From CBDFKF01 sp965248765 (GTDB lineage Bacteria; Pseudomonadota; Alphaproteobacteria; VGEJ01): a stretch of 64,000 bases of DNA. Where the stretch lies: the NCBI GenBank assembly GCA_965248765.1, contig CBDFKF010000004.1:992001-1056000 (forward strand), read 5' to 3'. Under the pieces are notes generated by a model that ran no database searches, was not told the DNA's origin, and saw nothing but the letters and a program-made list of their open reading frames with translations. Positions within the stretch are counted from its first letter, which is position 1. Each line of letters starts with the position of its first letter. Positions 61,062 through 64,000 of this stretch are shown here, in pieces. A program made the translations under genes and the position numbers.

Positions 61062-63746
61062 TTAGTTACCCGTCTGTAATTTGTAAGGGGCGCCCGGCTC
61101 GCCCGCTACACCAGCGATAGCCTTCTCGATGGTGGCAAGTGCGGCCTGGGCGCCGTCCGGGTCGGGACCGCCGCCCTGGGCCATGTCGGGCCGGCCCCCG
61201 CCACCCTTGCCGCCAAGCTCGGCAACACCGGCACGGGTTAGTTTCACCGCATCGAAGCGGTCGGTCAGCTCGTCGGTGACGCCGACGACGAGCGAGGCCT
61301 TGCCATCGTTGATCCCAACCACCGCGTAGATACCGGCGCCGCCGCCCTTGAGGTCATCGACCATCGCCTTGAGCTCGCGCGGCGGCACTTCCCGGAGGGT
61401 GCGCCCGACGAAGCGGATGCCGCCGATCTCCTTGCTGTCGTCGGCTCGCGCTGCACCGCCGCCCGCGGCGAGGCGCCGGCGTAGCTCGGAGAGCTCGCGC
61501 TCGAGCCGGCGGCGGTCGTCCTGGAGTGCGGCGATGCGCTCAGGAAGCTCGGCCGGCCCTACCTTGAGCGCGCGCGATGCCGCGGTGAGCAGGTGCCGTT
61601 CCCCGCGGGCATGGGCGAGCGCCGCGGCGCCAGTCAGTGCCTCGATCCGGCGCACCCCGGCGGCGAGCGCGCCCTCATCGATGATGCGAAAGGCGCCGAT
61701 CTCGCCAGTGCGCGCAACGTGGGTGCCACCGCAGAGCTCGACCGAATAGGGCTCACGGTCATCTTCGCCGATCGCGAGCACCCGGACCTCCTCGCCGTAC
61801 TTCTCGCCGAACAACGCGAGCGCGCCGGCCCCGACCGCCTCCTCCGGTGCCATCAGCCGTGTTACCACCGATGTGTTGAGGCGGATCTGACGGTTCACCG
61901 CATCCTCGATCGTCGCGACGTCGTCGTCGGTGAGCGGCGCCGGCTGCGAGATGTCGAAACGCAGGCGGTCGGGCGCCACGAGCGAGCCCTTCTGAGTGAC
62001 GTGGTCGCCGAGACGCTCACGCAACGCCGCGTGCAGCAGATGGGTCGCCGAGTGATTGGCCCGGAGCGCGGCGCGGCGTTCACCATCGATCCGCAACTCG
62101 ACAACGTCACCGAGGCGAAGGACGCCGCTTGAGACCCGGCCCAGGTGCACATGCAGATCGCCGACTCTCTTCTGGCAATCGCATAGGGCGACCTCGACCC
62201 CATCGGCGGTGAACATGATCCCAGTATCGCCCACCTGGCCGCCCGATTCGGCGTAGAACGGGGTCTGGTTGACGACGATCTCCACCTCGGTGCCGGTATC
62301 CGCCTGCTCGACCGGCGTGCCGTCGCGGACCAACGCCTCGATGCGCGCCTCGGCCACCGCGGTCTCGTAGCCGAGGAATTCGGTTGCACCGTGGCGTTCG
62401 AGGATCTCGAACCACACGGTTTCCGTTGCGGCATCGCCCGAGCCGACCCAGGCCGCCCGGGCCTCGGCCCGCTGGCGTGCCATCGCCTGCTCAAAGCCGC
62501 CGGTCTCAACGCTCAAGCCCTGGGCGCGGAGCGCATCTTGGGTGAGGTCGAGGGGAAAGCCAAAGGTGTCGTACAGGCGGAACGCAACCTCGCCCGGCAA
62601 TGGCGCACCGGACGAGAGCTTGGCGACCTCGTCCCCGAGCAGACGCAAGCCGCGCTCGAGGGTTTGACGGAAGCGCCCTTCCTCGAGCTTCAGGGTCTCG
62701 GTGATGAGCGCCTCGGCCCGCCCGAGCTCAGGGTAGGCCGCGCCCATCTCGCCGATCAGGGCCGGCACTAGCTGCCACATCAGCGGCTCGCGGTGGCCGA
62801 TCAGGTGCACGTGGCGCATCGCGCGGCGCATGATGCGACGCAGGACATAGCCCCGCCCCTCGTTCGAGGGCATGACGCCGTCGGCCATCAGGAAGCTAAC
62901 CGCGCGCAAATGATCGGCAATCACCCTGTGCGAGACCGCGTGCTCGCCACTGGCGCCGGTGCCGGTCGCCTCAGCCGAGGCCTGGATCAGGGCGCGAAGC
63001 GAGTCGGTGTCGTAGTTGTCGTGGACGCCCTGGAGCACCGCAGCGATACGCTCAAGACCCATGCCAGTGTCAATCGAAGGCCGCGGCAACGGCGCGCGAT
63101 CGCCCGGCCCGCGTTGATCAAACTGCATGAACACGAGGTTCCAGATCTCGACGAAGCGGTCGCCATCCTGGTCAGCCGTGCCGGGCGGACCGCCGGCCAA
63201 CGTCGGCCCGTGATCGTAGAAGATTTCCGAACACGGCCCGCACGGTCCGGTATCGCCCATGCTCCAGAAGTTATCGGAGGTGGCGATGCGAATAATGCGC
63301 TCCTCGGGCAGGCCTGCAATCTTGCGCCAGTGGTCATGGGCCTCGTCGTCGTCGTGGTAGATGGTGACCCACAGCCGATCGGCCGCCAAACCGAACTCGC
63401 GGGTCACCAGGTTCCAGGCGAGCTCTATCGCCAGGTCTTTGAAGTAGTCGCCGAAGGAAAAATTGCCCAGCATCTCGAAGAAGGTGTGATGGCGGGCGGT
63501 ATAGCCGACGTTGTCGAGATCGTTATGCTTGCCGCCGGCGCGCAGGCATTTTTGGCTGGTGGCGGCTCGTGAGTAGTCGCGCTTCTCGAGCCCGGTGAAG
63601 ACGTTCTTGAACTGCACCATCCCGGCGCTGGTGAACAGGAGCGTCGGGTCGTTGTGGGGCACGAGCGAAGCCGACGCCAGGGGCGCGTGGCCGTGGCTCG
63701 CGAAATAATCGAGGAACGCCTTGCGGATATCGTTGGTGCTGTGCAT
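61062..63746 (-). CDS. alaS: alanyl-tRNA synthetase
   Basis: 894 residues from ATG 63746 (MHSTNDIRKAFLDYFASHGH); an in-frame ATG at 63767 only adds seven residues. The class II core (FTSAGMVQFKNVFTG, YTARHHTFFEMLGNFSFGDYFK, GPCGPCSEIFYDHG) is followed by the editing domain zinc motifs NHSATHLLHAAL and ELCGGTHV, a coiled coil at about 720-770 and the C-Ala domain with the Gly-rich GGGRPDMAQGGG. It charges tRNA-Ala and edits Ser/Gly mischarging. It lies 121 bp after recA on the same strand, a common alphaproteobacterial order. Confidence 0.97.
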   Translation of the reverse strand: MHSTNDIRKAFLDYFASHGHAPLASASLVPHNDPTLLFTSAGMVQFKNVFTGLEKRDYSRAATSQKCLRAGGKHNDLDNVGYTARHHTFFEMLGNFSFGDYFKDLAIELAWNLVTREFGLAADRLWVTIYHDDDEAHDHWRKIAGLPEERIIRIATSDNFWSMGDTGPCGPCSEIFYDHGPTLAGGPPGTADQDGDRFVEIWNLVFMQFDQRGPGDRAPLPRPSIDTGMGLERIAAVLQGVHDNYDTDSLRALIQASAEATGTGASGEHAVSHRVIADHLRAVSFLMADGVMPSNEGRGYVLRRIMRRAMRHVHLIGHREPLMWQLVPALIGEMGAAYPELGRAEALITETLKLEEGRFRQTLERGLRLLGDEVAKLSSGAPLPGEVAFRLYDTFGFPLDLTQDALRAQGLSVETGGFEQAMARQRAEARAAWVGSGDAATETVWFEILERHGATEFLGYETAVAEARIEALVRDGTPVEQADTGTEVEIVVNQTPFYAESGGQVGDTGIMFTADGVEVALCDCQKRVGDLHVHLGRVSSGVLRLGDVVELRIDGERRAALRANHSATHLLHAALRERLGDHVTQKGSLVAPDRLRFDISQPAPLTDDDVATIEDAVNRQIRLNTSVVTRLMAPEEAVGAGALALFGEKYGEEVRVLAIGEDDREPYSVELCGGTHVARTGEIGAFRIIDEGALAAGVRRIEALTGAAALAHARGERHLLTAASRALKVGPAELPERIAALQDDRRRLERELSELRRRLAAGGGAARADDSKEIGGIRFVGRTLREVPPRELKAMVDDLKGGGAGIYAVVGINDGKASLVVGVTDELTDRFDAVKLTRAGVAELGGKGGGGRPDMAQGGGPDPDGAQAALATIEKAIAGVAGEPGAPYKLQTGN

Positions 63747-63867
63747 CGCGCCGGCAGCCACGGGCAACCGTATTGGGTGCTTTTAGACACTGCCCCCGGC
63801 GGTGTCCAGCAAGCCTGGCCAATGCGCCGGCGGGCGCCGGGGCGCCCCGCGCGTCAGGCGCTCTTGT

Positions 63868-64000
63868 TCAGCTGCCTTGGGCCTCTTCGCCTTCGGGCTG
63901 GGCCGGTTCGACCACCTCAAGACCACCGTCGACCTTGGCATCGACCTCGGCGTCGAGACCCGCGTCGCGGCGGATCGCCGCCTCGATCGCATCGGCTGTG
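63868..64000 (-). CDS. recA: RecA, C-terminal end (partial at window edge)
   Basis: Only the last 44 residues are in the window: TADAIEAAIRRDAGLDAEVDAK, then an acidic tail ending QPEGEEAQGS and TGA at 63868. ADxIEAAIRxxAGL is the usual alphaproteobacterial RecA C-terminus, and the acidic tail is the autoregulatory part. alaS downstream supports the call. The rest of the gene lies to the right. Confidence 0.75.
   Translation of the reverse strand, partial: TADAIEAAIRRDAGLDAEVDAKVDGGLEVVEPAQPEGEEAQGS

Noticed and set aside
62793..63572. Long plus-strand open frame of 259 codons opposite alaS
   Set aside because: It is the antisense of a clearly coding high-GC gene, with low-complexity composition and no family motifs.

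Overview
The window is GC-rich and reads as an alphaproteobacterial chromosome. Three things in the sequence support this. A core block holds NDUFA12-like, mlaD, DUF2155, aat, accC, accB and aroQ genes (11.5-15.7 kb). A gene for the F1-ATPase inhibitor zeta subunit (DUF1476) lies at 30.0-30.3 kb. alaS is preceded by the C-terminal end of recA at the right edge. The genus cannot be fixed from the sequence; a Rhodospirillales-like lineage is a guess.

Layout. (1) 0-7.1 kb: a co-directional catabolic run with two tandem N,N-dimethylformamidase large-subunit paralogues (the first cut by the window edge), a cupin, an N-acyl-D-amino-acid deacylase and a ChaC-like gamma-glutamylcyclotransferase. (2) 7.1-10.2 kb: decayed DNA with an IS21 end, a secreted-protein fragment, two peptidoglycan-related genes, and remnants of an ICMT-like, an LTXXQ-like and a MarR-like gene. 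(3) 10.2-15.7 kb: core metabolism, with a ThiS-ThiG fusion, AroQ, BCCP/biotin carboxylase, L/F-transferase, MlaD and NDUFA12. (4) 15.7-21 kb: a PEP-CTERM protein followed by an IS21-family element whose istA is interrupted by an IS1182-like element. (5) 21.0-30 kb: a tyrosine integrase abutting a 3' half-tRNA-Met, then island cargo: a Phd/FitB-type toxin-antitoxin pair, a secreted HNH/excalibur nuclease, a DUF4238 protein, a VOC protein, a broken parB with a methyltransferase fragment, and an orphan Eco57I-like DNA methyltransferase with a small coupled partner.

(6) 30-39.5 kb: the zeta subunit with a coupled unknown gene, an IS1380-like element, umuD-like/umuC (the UmuD-like protein lacks both catalytic residues), a second truncated parB, a cytochrome c pseudogene with an in-frame stop, an EamA transporter and overlapping IS remnants. 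(7) 39.6-51 kb: mostly intact accessory metabolism, with a CmcJ-type protein, an amidohydrolase, gamma-glutamyltransferase, LysE, an orphan ABC permease, a Tat-exported intradiol dioxygenase, a VOC protein, a deleted ISNCY element, a Tat-type nitroreductase with a MarR regulator, an amidase and a cold-shock protein. (8) 51-64 kb: a PEP-CTERM remnant, a secreted caspase-like protein, typA, an MFS transporter with a DksA-like protein, TetR/SRPBCC, a methyltransferase fragment cut by an IS3 element, alaS and recA.

Two themes run through the window. The first is amide, N-acyl and gamma-glutamyl chemistry: DMFase-like proteins, deacylase, ChaC, Ggt, amidase and amidohydrolase. The second is heavy insertion-sequence traffic with many nested, truncated and frameshifted genes. 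All functional calls come from reading the translations and remembered family motifs; no database search was made.
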